Part shown: in pieces, positions 1 to 8,346 of the stretch
Layout of the letters: every line of letters begins with the position of its first letter
Numbering within the stretch: position 1 is the stretch's first letter
DNA from: Bacteroidota bacterium
Lineage (GTDB): Bacteria; Bacteroidota; Bacteroidia; J057; JADKCL01
Assembly: GCA_016718825.1 (NCBI GenBank)
Contig: JADKCL010000015.1
Coordinates: forward strand, 62,001-126,000
DNA: 64,000 bases
Reading direction: 5' to 3'
Translations under genes and position numbers: made by a program
The notes under the pieces: generated by a model
The model's input: the letters and a program-made list of their open reading frames with translations, nothing else
Database searches by the model: none
Told to the model about the DNA's origin: nothing

Positions 1-1250
1 TCGGGTTCATGAGCTTCGAATGCGCCGATGAAGCACGTCAATGGACCGCTGACGATCAACATTATGCAGCCTCCCTTGCCGATTTGGTTTCGATCGCGAT
101 GGCTTCCGATCATCGGCAGCGCGCCCAAGACGAACTTTCAAGTTCGCATGCCATCATGCAGGCCATTTTTGACCTGTCTGAAACGGGCATCATCGTGGAA
201 GACAGCGAACACAACATCCTCAAATACAACGAACTCTATCTCAAAATCTGGAATATGTCCAAGGAGTTTGTGGAAACACAACCCTATCCGGTATTGTTGG
301 CACGCTGCTTGGAGCAGCTCAAGAATTCCGAATCCATCCAAGAGGGCCTCGACAAAATCAAGATTCGCCCAGGTATGGAATATGCCGGGATCATGGAGTT
401 TCACGATGGCACGATTGTCGAACGTTATTCCAAAGCCATCAATGTCGGCGAGACCCTCAAAGGAAGGGTTTGGTTTTATCTGGACATCACGGAAAGGAAG
501 CGCAAAGAGCTCGAACTCATCAACCGCAACTTCGAGCTTGACAGTTTTGTGTACCGCGCCTCGCACGACCTGAAGGCTCCGTTAAACTCCATTATGGGGC
601 TCATCGGCCTGATCAGGGAGGAGCATGACCTCGATACGATCTTGCGCTACGTCACCATGATGGACAAAAGCGTGAAAAAGCTCGATGATTTCATCCGGCA
701 GCTCACGCAATTTTCCCAAGATGCAAGGCTCAAAATTGTGCGCAAACCGATCGATTTCAAGGAAATGGTCGACGACATTCTCGCTGATCTGCGCTTCATG
801 GACAACGCCGCGCGATTGGCGATCACCATCGATGTGCAGCAGGCAAAAACGTTCCATTCCGATCCGGTGCGTTTGAGCATTGTTTTCTCCAATTTCCTGT
901 CGAATGCCATCAAGTACCAAGACCTGAAAAAGGAGAAATCCACATTGTTGATCCAGATCGTTGCCGATGAAACCCAAGCCGTCTGCCGCTTTGAAGACAA
1001 TGGATTGGGGATTGATGCCGACCATTTGGAAAAGGTGTTTGACCTATTTTTCAGGGCCTCCGTGCAAGCCACAGGTTCCGGCTTGGGGCTTTACATCACC
1101 CACAACGCGATTCAAAAGCTCGGAGGCAATGTCAAAGTGACTTCGGAATTGGGAAAGGGCACTGCATTCGTTTTGACTGTTCCAAATGTTGTAGCTGCTG
1201 AGGACGATGTTGTTGCAGCCAAACAGGACATTGAAACACAACCTGTGTAA
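1..1250 (+). CDS. PAS-domain sensor histidine kinase, 5'-truncated by window edge
   Basis: Cytoplasmic two-component sensor kinase. The frame is open from the first bases of the window, so the ATG at 9 is probably internal and the gene starts upstream. Counting from that ATG, residues 1-40 resemble the end of a GAF domain, a PAS domain spans about 45-165, a HisKA segment carries SHDLKAPL (phospho-acceptor His about 186), and the ATPase domain shows an N box (NFLSNAIKY), G1 (EDNGLGI) and G2 (GSGLGLYI). No membrane segment is visible in this part. No response regulator lies nearby, so it looks like an orphan kinase. The family call is firm; the signal and partner are unknown. Confidence 0.9.
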   Translation, partial: GFMSFECADEARQWTADDQHYAASLADLVSIAMASDHRQRAQDELSSSHAIMQAIFDLSETGIIVEDSEHNILKYNELYLKIWNMSKEFVETQPYPVLLARCLEQLKNSESIQEGLDKIKIRPGMEYAGIMEFHDGTIVERYSKAINVGETLKGRVWFYLDITERKRKELELINRNFELDSFVYRASHDLKAPLNSIMGLIGLIREEHDLDTILRYVTMMDKSVKKLDDFIRQLTQFSQDARLKIVRKPIDFKEMVDDILADLRFMDNAARLAITIDVQQAKTFHSDPVRLSIVFSNFLSNAIKYQDLKKEKSTLLIQIVADETQAVCRFEDNGLGIDADHLEKVFDLFFRASVQATGSGLGLYITHNAIQKLGGNVKVTSELGKGTAFVLTVPNVVAAEDDVVAAKQDIETQPV

Positions 1251-1293
1251 AACCCCGCAGTGGGTACGAACAAACGCGTCGTAAATTGTCGGC

Positions 1294-3270
1294 GTGTCAG
1301 GATGGATCCGTATATTGATAATGGCGATGCTGATTCCCGTAATGGGGAATTCGCAAATTCCTGCCGGGGTTTTGGCTGAATTCAGCACGAGCAGGGGAGG
1401 CGGTGTGCATCGTTTGCTGGCGAATGGTGATTTCCTCTACGCTGCCGAAGGCAGCAGTCTGTTGGTCTATGACACGCATTCGCCGACCTATTCCATAGCC
1501 TACGAAAAGCGATTTCCCGGCCCGATTACCGACTTGGTGTTGCACAAAGGTGCGCTCTACATCGCTGCAAATCATGATGGACTCACGAAATGGGATATTT
1601 CGATTCCGATCCGGCCAATGCTGGTGGGAGAATACCGTCCCGACGATTTTTCCACAGCATTCCATGACCTGCATTGGTCGGGAGATACATTGTTTGTTGC
1701 CGGCAACAATGCTGTTTACTTGCTCAAGGAATTGACCGGCATCGGGCCGATGTTTGAAAAAGACAAGCAAATCTTTGAGCAGATGGATGGCGTCGGGCGT
1801 GTGACGCATTGTGAAGTTGTTGGAGGGAATTGTGTTGCCGCCATTGTCGGCAAGGAAAAGGGCATCGGTCAAGGCGTTCATGCCTTCAAAATTGCACCCG
1901 AGGCCCGTCTCAATTTCCATCATTACGATGCCGGAGAAATCGTTGGCCTGCAGCGCCTCGGCACTACGTCACGCGTGCTCGCTTTTGGTGGGCATGCGAG
2001 CAAGGGCCATAGCCTGCTGTTGGGTCTTGATTTTGCCGATGCCTTGCACCCGCAACTCTATTTTTCCGATACCGTTTGGGGGACGAATGCCACGGTCGGA
2101 GCGGGCGTGGTCCAAGGCGATACTTTATTTGTGCCCATCACCGGCACCCTCCGCCGTGGATGTGCCGATTCGCTGGGAGCCATCGCCATTTATGATGTCA
2201 AAAATACTGCCCAAATCCGGTATCTAGGCCAATTGGCGCTGCCTGCCGCGCCATTACATGTCGCTGTCAGTGGCCGAATCCTGTTTGTCGCCATGGGCGA
2301 CAAGGGCATTGTGAGCTACGATCTCAAGCAATGGAAAAGTGGAGGATGCTTTGCATTGTCTGGAAAAGGACGCAATGCAGGAACAGGAGGCTATTGCCGT
2401 GGTGCTGATGTCCAAGGGGAGCGGCTGTTAACCGCCAATGGTGATGCCGGCATGATCCTGCATCTGATCCAAAACCGGAAAACGATTGCCACCAAGACGT
2501 ATGCACAACTTGGCAAGGTGGAGCAAGTACGGTTTTTGGGAGATGGCAGTTTTGCCGCTTGCTGGATTGCCGACAGCCTTGTGGACAGTTTGGTGATCAT
2601 TCAACTGGCCGACGGCAAGAAAGTTGCTTCGTTGCCGGGACCATTTGGGCATCAAGCCGTCGGCACTTGGCAAGGCAGAGTGGTTTGCGTGAGGGCGGAC
2701 AAAACGGGATTCGATATTTTGGACCTCCGCAATCCGTTGAAGCCCAAAAAAGATCAAACGGTTTTGCTCAATCTGAACGCGATGTACCTGGATGCGCTGG
2801 GTCGGTTGGTCGTGACAACTGAACACAACATTCGGGTGATCGATTTGAGTGCCGGAGGGTATACTGAAATTGCTTCACTGGCGCGCTGGGGCGAGGGATT
2901 TGGCGCGGTAGTAAGCGAATCGGATGCCATTTACGTCTGCACTGCCAAACGTGGAATGGTACGCTATCGCTTGGTCAAAGAGGGCCGTGCAACGATACTG
3001 CGCGAAGATGGATTTGCCCCTTTACCGCATAAACTGCCGCAAAAAATTGCCATTGATCCTACGGGGATTTATGTAGCCTACAACGATTTTGGGGTGTATG
3101 CCCTTGACAAACAGCATTTTTCAATGACAGGCTATTGGCGAACAGGCTTGGATTTTCTGGGTCTGCAAGCCGAAGGCCTCCAAGAGCTCTTTTGCCGTGA
3201 TGGCAAAGTCTTCGTCGTTGAATATTTTGGCCAAGTGACCCTGCTGCAACGCAAGGATGTCGCGCAGTAG
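1294..3270 (+). CDS. Secreted beta-propeller-like protein, function unknown
   Basis: A 658-residue exported protein. The GTG at 1294 is chosen because it gives a usable signal peptide (basic start, hydrophobic core, ending near GNSQ at residues 18-21); an ATG at 1321 would leave it too short. The mature part consists of recurring segments of about 45-50 residues with patterns such as LYIAANHDGLTKWDIS, LFVAGNNAVYLL and LFVAMGDKGIVSYDL, like LVIVD or other propeller blades. No catalytic motif is seen. It starts 43 bp after the kinase gene and may be co-transcribed with it. A role in surface binding or scaffolding is possible but inferred only from the fold. Confidence 0.7.
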   Translation: MSGWIRILIMAMLIPVMGNSQIPAGVLAEFSTSRGGGVHRLLANGDFLYAAEGSSLLVYDTHSPTYSIAYEKRFPGPITDLVLHKGALYIAANHDGLTKWDISIPIRPMLVGEYRPDDFSTAFHDLHWSGDTLFVAGNNAVYLLKELTGIGPMFEKDKQIFEQMDGVGRVTHCEVVGGNCVAAIVGKEKGIGQGVHAFKIAPEARLNFHHYDAGEIVGLQRLGTTSRVLAFGGHASKGHSLLLGLDFADALHPQLYFSDTVWGTNATVGAGVVQGDTLFVPITGTLRRGCADSLGAIAIYDVKNTAQIRYLGQLALPAAPLHVAVSGRILFVAMGDKGIVSYDLKQWKSGGCFALSGKGRNAGTGGYCRGADVQGERLLTANGDAGMILHLIQNRKTIATKTYAQLGKVEQVRFLGDGSFAACWIADSLVDSLVIIQLADGKKVASLPGPFGHQAVGTWQGRVVCVRADKTGFDILDLRNPLKPKKDQTVLLNLNAMYLDALGRLVVTTEHNIRVIDLSAGGYTEIASLARWGEGFGAVVSESDAIYVCTAKRGMVRYRLVKEGRATILREDGFAPLPHKLPQKIAIDPTGIYVAYNDFGVYALDKQHFSMTGYWRTGLDFLGLQAEGLQELFCRDGKVFVVEYFGQVTLLQRKDVAQ

Positions 3271-3360
3271 GGATCCTGAAGTCGGAAATGCATTCGAAGA
3301 GAAGAATCATTTTGCGCGCCAGCCCTACCTGAATTTTCATTCCGTATGAAGGCGCGATTT

Positions 3361-5604
3361 TCAGATTTTCTGCCACTTGAGCCTCAGACTATTGCCGACC
3401 ACAGACACCGAACTCAATGCCATGGCCGCCCCGGCAATCATCGGATTGAGCAAAAATCCGGTGAAGGGAAACAAAACACCTGCTGCCAATGGAATTCCGA
3501 TGACGTTGTACACGAAGGCCCAAAATAGATTCTGACGAACCGTCCGCACGGTCTTGCCGGATAGCAAAATGGCTTGCGGCAATTTGAGCAGGTCATTGGA
3601 CAGGATCGTCATCTTGGCAACGTCGATGGCAATGTCGGAGCCTTTTCCCATGGCGATACTCACGTCTGCCTGCGCAAGCGCCTGCGAATCGTTAATGCCG
3701 TCGCCGACCATGGCCACAATTTTGCCTTCATCTTGCAGTTTCTTGACGAATTCGGCTTTGTCATTGGGCATCGTTTGACCCTTGAAATGCTGAATGCCGA
3801 CTTGGGCTGACACCGATGCAGCAGTTTTTTCATTGTCGCCGGTGAGCATGTAAACTTCGATTCCGCGGGATTGCAGCATCCGAATGGCTTCTGCAGACGT
3901 TGCCTTGATTTGATCCGCAATGGCAATCAGGGCCAGAACTTTTGTCGCATCCGCAAACAAAATCACCGTTTTGGCTTCGTTTTCCCACGTTTCTTTCAAC
4001 GTCGTCAATTCGGGAGCGATGCTGATTCCCGCGGATAACATCAAGGCAGCATTGCCGACATACCAAGTCCCGTTGGGTGCAACAGCCTTGGCGCCTTTGC
4101 CCGTGATGCTCTGAAAATCGGACAATTCGACATTTCCCTCGATTTGGTCCTTGAGGTAAGCGGTAACCGCCCGCGCAAGCGGATGCTCGGAGCGGGATTC
4201 CATGGCGTAGAGCATGGCTTTTGCATCAGAATGATCCGCGTTTTCATCCAACCATCGGATGTCGGAAACGGTGGGTTTGCCTTCGGTGATGGTTCCGGTT
4301 TTGTCCAGCACAATGGCGTTGACTTTATGCGCCAATTCCAGTCCCTCGGCGTCTTTGATCAAAATGCCATTTTCAGCTGCTTTTCCGACGCCGACCATGA
4401 TGGCGGTTGGTGTGGCGAGTCCCAATGCACAAGGGCAGGCAATCACCATGACGGTCACCATCGCGAGCAATCCTTGGGTGAAGGCATGTTCGCCGCCAAA
4501 TAGGGTCCATACGATCATGCTCAGCACAGCGATTCCCATCACGACAGGGACAAAAATTCCGGCGATTTTGTCCGCCAATTTCTGAACAGGTGCTTTGCTG
4601 CCTTGGGCTGCTTGCACCATGTGGATGATTTGCGCCAATACCGTCGCGCTACCGACTTTCTCCGCAACCATGTCCAAGCTGCCCGTTTGGTTGACGGTGC
4701 CTGCCAATACTTTCGCACCTGCAGCCTTTTCGACCGGGACGGGCTCCCCGGAAATCAGGCTTTCGTCTACGTAGGAAAATCCTGCGAATACCTCCCCATC
4801 CACAGGGATTTTTGCGCCGGGCTTCACCCGCAAGCGTTCTCCGGGAACAACTTCGGCGACCATCACCGTGGCTTCCTGACCATTTTCCAAGATTTTGGTC
4901 ACCGTTTTGGGCTGCAAACCGATCAGCTTTTTGATGGCCGAGGAAGTTCCCGCCTTTGCGCGTTCCTCCAAGTATTTGCCCACGAGCAAAAAGGCAATGA
5001 TCACACCGGCAGCTTCAAAGTAGACGTGTGCTTCAAGCCCTCTGCGGGTCCAAAATTCATGGAAAAGGGTATTGAATACGCTGAAACCGTAGGCGATGCC
5101 CGTGCTCAATGCCACGAGCGTGTCCATGTTGGCCCGGCCATGGCGTGCCTGCCGGAACGCTTGAACAAAAAACTGCCTGCCAAAGAAGAAGACAACCGGC
5201 GTCGCCAGGGCCCACATGATATAATTGGCGTAATGAAAGTGCATGAAGACCATCCCGAACAGGACCAAGGGGACGGACAATACCAAGGAGAAAATCATGC
5301 GGTTGCGCAGGCGCAGCAACGATTTTTGCTGCAAATCCTCCACAATCGAGGCGGCTTCTTCAGGTTCTTCGTTGACAATCAGGTCATAGCCGATAGCCTG
5401 AATAGCTTTCCTGAATTTCTCGGGATCCGTGATTTTGGGATCGAATTCCACCCAAGCACTTGCATTGGCGTAGTTGACGGTTGCCGAGGAAATCCCGGGC
5501 TCTGCTTGGAGCATGCTTTCGACGCTGCCTGCGCAGGCAGCACAGCTCATTCCGGTGATGGGAAAGCTGACTTTTTTGAGCAGTGAAATAGCTGGTGTAT
5601 CCAT
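3361..5604 (-). CDS. copA: Copper-type heavy-metal P1B ATPase
   Basis: Inner-membrane ATP-driven cation exporter. Domains in order: an N-terminal heavy-metal-associated domain with GMSCAAC (residues 18-24), membrane helices, an actuator domain with SGEP, the CPC ion-binding motif in a membrane helix (about 390, CPCALG), the phosphorylation site DKTGT (about 435), an HP motif (SEHPLA), and the hinge GDGIND (about 635). CPC plus a CxxC metal-binding domain are typical of Cu(I) exporters. At 747 residues it has normal length with one HMA domain. The regulator gene lies 81 bp upstream on the same strand. The ATPase call is certain; copper rather than silver specificity is inferred from the motifs. 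Confidence 0.95.
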   Translation of the reverse strand: MDTPAISLLKKVSFPITGMSCAACAGSVESMLQAEPGISSATVNYANASAWVEFDPKITDPEKFRKAIQAIGYDLIVNEEPEEAASIVEDLQQKSLLRLRNRMIFSLVLSVPLVLFGMVFMHFHYANYIMWALATPVVFFFGRQFFVQAFRQARHGRANMDTLVALSTGIAYGFSVFNTLFHEFWTRRGLEAHVYFEAAGVIIAFLLVGKYLEERAKAGTSSAIKKLIGLQPKTVTKILENGQEATVMVAEVVPGERLRVKPGAKIPVDGEVFAGFSYVDESLISGEPVPVEKAAGAKVLAGTVNQTGSLDMVAEKVGSATVLAQIIHMVQAAQGSKAPVQKLADKIAGIFVPVVMGIAVLSMIVWTLFGGEHAFTQGLLAMVTVMVIACPCALGLATPTAIMVGVGKAAENGILIKDAEGLELAHKVNAIVLDKTGTITEGKPTVSDIRWLDENADHSDAKAMLYAMESRSEHPLARAVTAYLKDQIEGNVELSDFQSITGKGAKAVAPNGTWYVGNAALMLSAGISIAPELTTLKETWENEAKTVILFADATKVLALIAIADQIKATSAEAIRMLQSRGIEVYMLTGDNEKTAASVSAQVGIQHFKGQTMPNDKAEFVKKLQDEGKIVAMVGDGINDSQALAQADVSIAMGKGSDIAIDVAKMTILSNDLLKLPQAILLSGKTVRTVRQNLFWAFVYNVIGIPLAAGVLFPFTGFLLNPMIAGAAMALSSVSVVGNSLRLKWQKI

Positions 5605-5685
5605 GCTACAAAGTTGGCAGGCATGGACTACAGTGGACTTACAAAATTTTCGAATTGTTGTGCAAGATTCGCTCGACCTCTTTGC

Positions 5686-6255
5686 TCAATTGACCAAATC
5701 AAGCGGCTTGCGCCTAGGCAGACCCAATTCACGGAATTTTCCGGGGGGCAACCCCGTTGTTTTCTTGAATTGGTTACTCAAATGCGCCACACTGCTGTAG
5801 CCCAATCGATCGGCAATCTCGCTGAGGCTCAATTCATCATAGACGATCAACTCCTTTGCTTTTTCGATCTTCTGAAGAATGATAAAATGCTCAATGGTAA
5901 TTCCCTCCACCGATGAAAACAGCGTGCTCAGGTATTTGTATTCGTGGTTCAGGGCCTCCGCGATCAGTTGTGACCAGTTGAATCGCAATTGCGCAAGGCT
6001 TTCGTTTTGCACTTTTTGAATGATCAGGTTCTTGATGGTTTCGATGATGCGGCTTTTTCGGTCGTCGATCCATTCGAAGCCTAAATCAGACAGGCGATTC
6101 ATCAGCACTTGTTTTTGCTCGGCTGGCAATTCCTCCGCCTCCAAGCTCACCCAGCCCATGCCGACTTGAAAATGCCGATATTCCAGCTCGGTCAGCAATG
6201 CCTGAACAGCTGAAATGCAGCGGTTGCAGACCATACTTTTGATGTGGATGACCAT
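5686..6255 (-). CDS. AraC-family regulator with N-terminal MxCxxC metal-binding-like domain
   Basis: A 189-residue protein. The first 70 residues look like a small ferredoxin-like HMA domain with the metal-site pattern MVCNRC (residues 8-13). The C-terminal part (about 85-180) is an AraC-type double helix-turn-helix, with LSLSEIADRLGYSSVAHL followed by F and TGLPPGKFR. It sits directly upstream of copA on the same strand, so it is most simply a copper-responsive activator of that gene. This two-part architecture is common in Bacteroidota beside metal exporters, but the sensing role here is inferred from motif and context. Confidence 0.85.
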   Translation of the reverse strand: MVIHIKSMVCNRCISAVQALLTELEYRHFQVGMGWVSLEAEELPAEQKQVLMNRLSDLGFEWIDDRKSRIIETIKNLIIQKVQNESLAQLRFNWSQLIAEALNHEYKYLSTLFSSVEGITIEHFIILQKIEKAKELIVYDELSLSEIADRLGYSSVAHLSNQFKKTTGLPPGKFRELGLPRRKPLDLVN

Positions 6256-6270
6256 TTTAGTAATTCAAAA

Positions 6271-7227
6271 TCAAAGTCCCATCTCCTCGCGCAAGCCAAT
6301 GTCGGCATTGCGGTGAAAATTCCAGTAATCTAATTTTTTGGTGACAATGCGGGTCGCTGAAGTTGTGAAATGTTTCGCGGCAGGCCCAAAGCCCTCCTCA
6401 TAATCCTCTTCCCAACCCAAAATCGTGTGTGGGAAGTCCTTTTCGTACCGAATTCGTAATGTGCGGCTGCCATCGCTGTACACGACTTGATAAATGTTGA
6501 CACCCGCGCTGTCTTCAGGCAATTGGCTGCCCATGACGGTGACGGGGTCCATTGGCTTGTGCCGAAGTCTTGTATAAATCGTCGCAGGAATCATTTTGAA
6601 GGTGCCCGTCGGCAACTTTTCCGGGGCAATGCGAAGGCGTGTCCAGATGGCATCCTCGGGCAAGACCCCGTCCAAAATCTTGCTTTGGTCACCTTCGCCA
6701 GGAAAATAAGAGTGTATCGTCAGGTCAAATTTTTTGTTGTGCTCATTGAGTTGGGTATAGGTATGTCCGCACCATTCTTGGGAGGAAGTTGCGACCTTCA
6801 GCGGAATCGGGTGGCGATCTACATCCAAAGGAGAGGCGACCGTCATCAGAATCGAATAGGGATAAATACCGGTCACAAATTTCTTTTCATAGTTGAGTTT
6901 GAGGACAGGCATTTGCGGACCATTGGTGCCGTCGGCCTTGGTGAGCTCCTCCGTCGAAAAGTCCTCCGCTACAAACATCAACATTGCCGTGCCAGCGTGC
7001 ATCTCGCCATATCGTGCCTGATTCAAGCGGTAGCTTGTCAATTCGGCCTTTCCTTCATGCCAATATGCCTTGAATTGGGCGCTTGGCTCGTAAGGTTCTG
7101 CAATGTGGGCCTTACGTTCCTTGGTATGTTTCTCGACATCCGCAAACCAATAGATCCCCATACAAGCGATTGGAATCAACAGCACGGGCACAAAAACCAA
7201 CGTCGAAAGGGTAATTTTTAGTCGCAT
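6271..7227 (-). CDS. Conserved membrane-anchored or exported protein (often labelled Maf-like)
   Basis: A 318-residue protein with one N-terminal hydrophobic segment (residues 8-28, LSTLVFVPVLLIPIACMGIY), so anchored to the inner membrane or exported. The body has the conserved patterns LTSYRLNQARYGE, VLKLNYEKKFVTGIYPYS, SQEWCGH and YTRLRHKP. I recognise it as a widespread Bacteroidota family that databases often call septum formation inhibitor Maf, but it has no resemblance to the Maf nucleotide pyrophosphatase fold, so that name should not be transferred. The gene ends 15 bp before the AraC regulator and could share its transcript. Function unknown. Confidence 0.75.
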   Translation of the reverse strand: MRLKITLSTLVFVPVLLIPIACMGIYWFADVEKHTKERKAHIAEPYEPSAQFKAYWHEGKAELTSYRLNQARYGEMHAGTAMLMFVAEDFSTEELTKADGTNGPQMPVLKLNYEKKFVTGIYPYSILMTVASPLDVDRHPIPLKVATSSQEWCGHTYTQLNEHNKKFDLTIHSYFPGEGDQSKILDGVLPEDAIWTRLRIAPEKLPTGTFKMIPATIYTRLRHKPMDPVTVMGSQLPEDSAGVNIYQVVYSDGSRTLRIRYEKDFPHTILGWEEDYEEGFGPAAKHFTTSATRIVTKKLDYWNFHRNADIGLREEMGL

Positions 7228-7316
7228 ATCGATTCAATTACAAAGAGAACTCAACCTTTTCAAGGATTTCAAAAATACGAAACTTGCTGCGCATGGGAAA
7301 GGTCCTCCGCTTCACC

Positions 7317-8297
7317 TCAGGAATTCGTGGAAGGTAAAGCGGCATCGACCACCTCACCCAACCGGTGCAAATCCAATTGAATATGCGTCTCTCCGGGATG
7401 CGAAATCGGGACAAACTTCTTTCCGTATTGTACGTCCCAAAATTTGTAAGACGTTCTTTGATAGACGGTTGTCCCAAAAGAATCGTCGAAGGCCTTGACC
7501 AGGATGATGAATTCGGCATCGCAGGCTTCGAGAAAGGATGGTTCCTTGCCCCAGAGCATGCTTTTTTCATCAATCGGATGCACGACGGTCCAGCTCAAAG
7601 CGAAAATGTTGATTTTGCTGATCTCCAAATCGAGCAATTCAAAGTCGCGTTTGCCTTCTTTGAGGTCGATATAGGATAGCATGACTTGGACTTCTGCCTC
7701 GATCAATTCACTGCTGCGCTCATTGGCCATGCGAAACATAAAAGCAGATTTGCCTTCGTAAGGTGCGACAATGGCGATTTCGCTGAATTTGATACGGGCA
7801 TTGGGTCGGGAAAATCGTCCATAAAGTAAACCGGTCGCCAAGGCGAATCCGAGCAGGCCAAGCATGGATTCAATCGCGGCGATGGTGCTCGCGGCGGCGC
7901 CTACGGGAGCAATGCGGCCATAGCCCAGTGTAGTGATGGTTTGCGCACTGAAAAAGAAGGCATCGAGAAATTGATCGAAGGCGGTGATGCCGGTGGTGCC
8001 CGCAAGGCTATCGACGCCCACGAGCAAATAGGCGCCCGAAAAAAGCAGGTTGATGACCAGATAAAGCACGACAACGCCGCCCACAAAGTGCGTCCAGGGC
8101 ATGAAAATGAGCTTCTGATAAAAATCGTAGGGTCTGAATCTGCCCCGACCGCGTTTGATCACGTTGGTGCTTCCATCAGGATTGATCATCCGCACACGCT
8201 TGCCATAGACCTTGTTTCCAAAGCCCAATTCGCGTTCTGCCGCCCCAGGTGTCGGACCAGACTGCGGTACGCCAACTTTGTTTTGATCCTGCTCCAA
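7317..8297 (-). CDS. Inward-rectifier-type potassium channel (KirBac-like)
   Basis: Inner-membrane K+ channel of 326 residues. It has a soluble N-terminus with a basic slide-helix region, a first membrane helix (about 70-94), a pore helix and the selectivity filter TLGYG (residues 123-127, in TITTLGYGR), a second helix rich in Gly and Ala (about 134-160), and a C-terminal beta-rich immunoglobulin-like domain. The motif FRMANERSSELIEAEV at the start of the cytoplasmic domain is diagnostic of the Kir fold. Length and order match bacterial Kir channels. No dedicated regulator is adjacent; gating ligands cannot be read from the sequence. Confidence 0.93.
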   Translation of the reverse strand: MEQDQNKVGVPQSGPTPGAAERELGFGNKVYGKRVRMINPDGSTNVIKRGRGRFRPYDFYQKLIFMPWTHFVGGVVVLYLVINLLFSGAYLLVGVDSLAGTTGITAFDQFLDAFFFSAQTITTLGYGRIAPVGAAASTIAAIESMLGLLGFALATGLLYGRFSRPNARIKFSEIAIVAPYEGKSAFMFRMANERSSELIEAEVQVMLSYIDLKEGKRDFELLDLEISKINIFALSWTVVHPIDEKSMLWGKEPSFLEACDAEFIILVKAFDDSFGTTVYQRTSYKFWDVQYGKKFVPISHPGETHIQLDLHRLGEVVDAALPSTNS

Positions 8298-8346
8298 ATT
8301 GTAAAATGATTGAATCTAAAATGAAACCGGATGATTCCCAAATGGT

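Noticed and set aside
4603..5586. Plus-strand frame of 327 codons
   Set aside because: Entirely antisense to copA; its wording mirrors the ATPase codons and has no domain of its own.
6271..7227. Annotation as septum formation inhibitor Maf
   Set aside because: The protein has a membrane anchor and none of the Maf pyrophosphatase motifs; the name is a propagated label.
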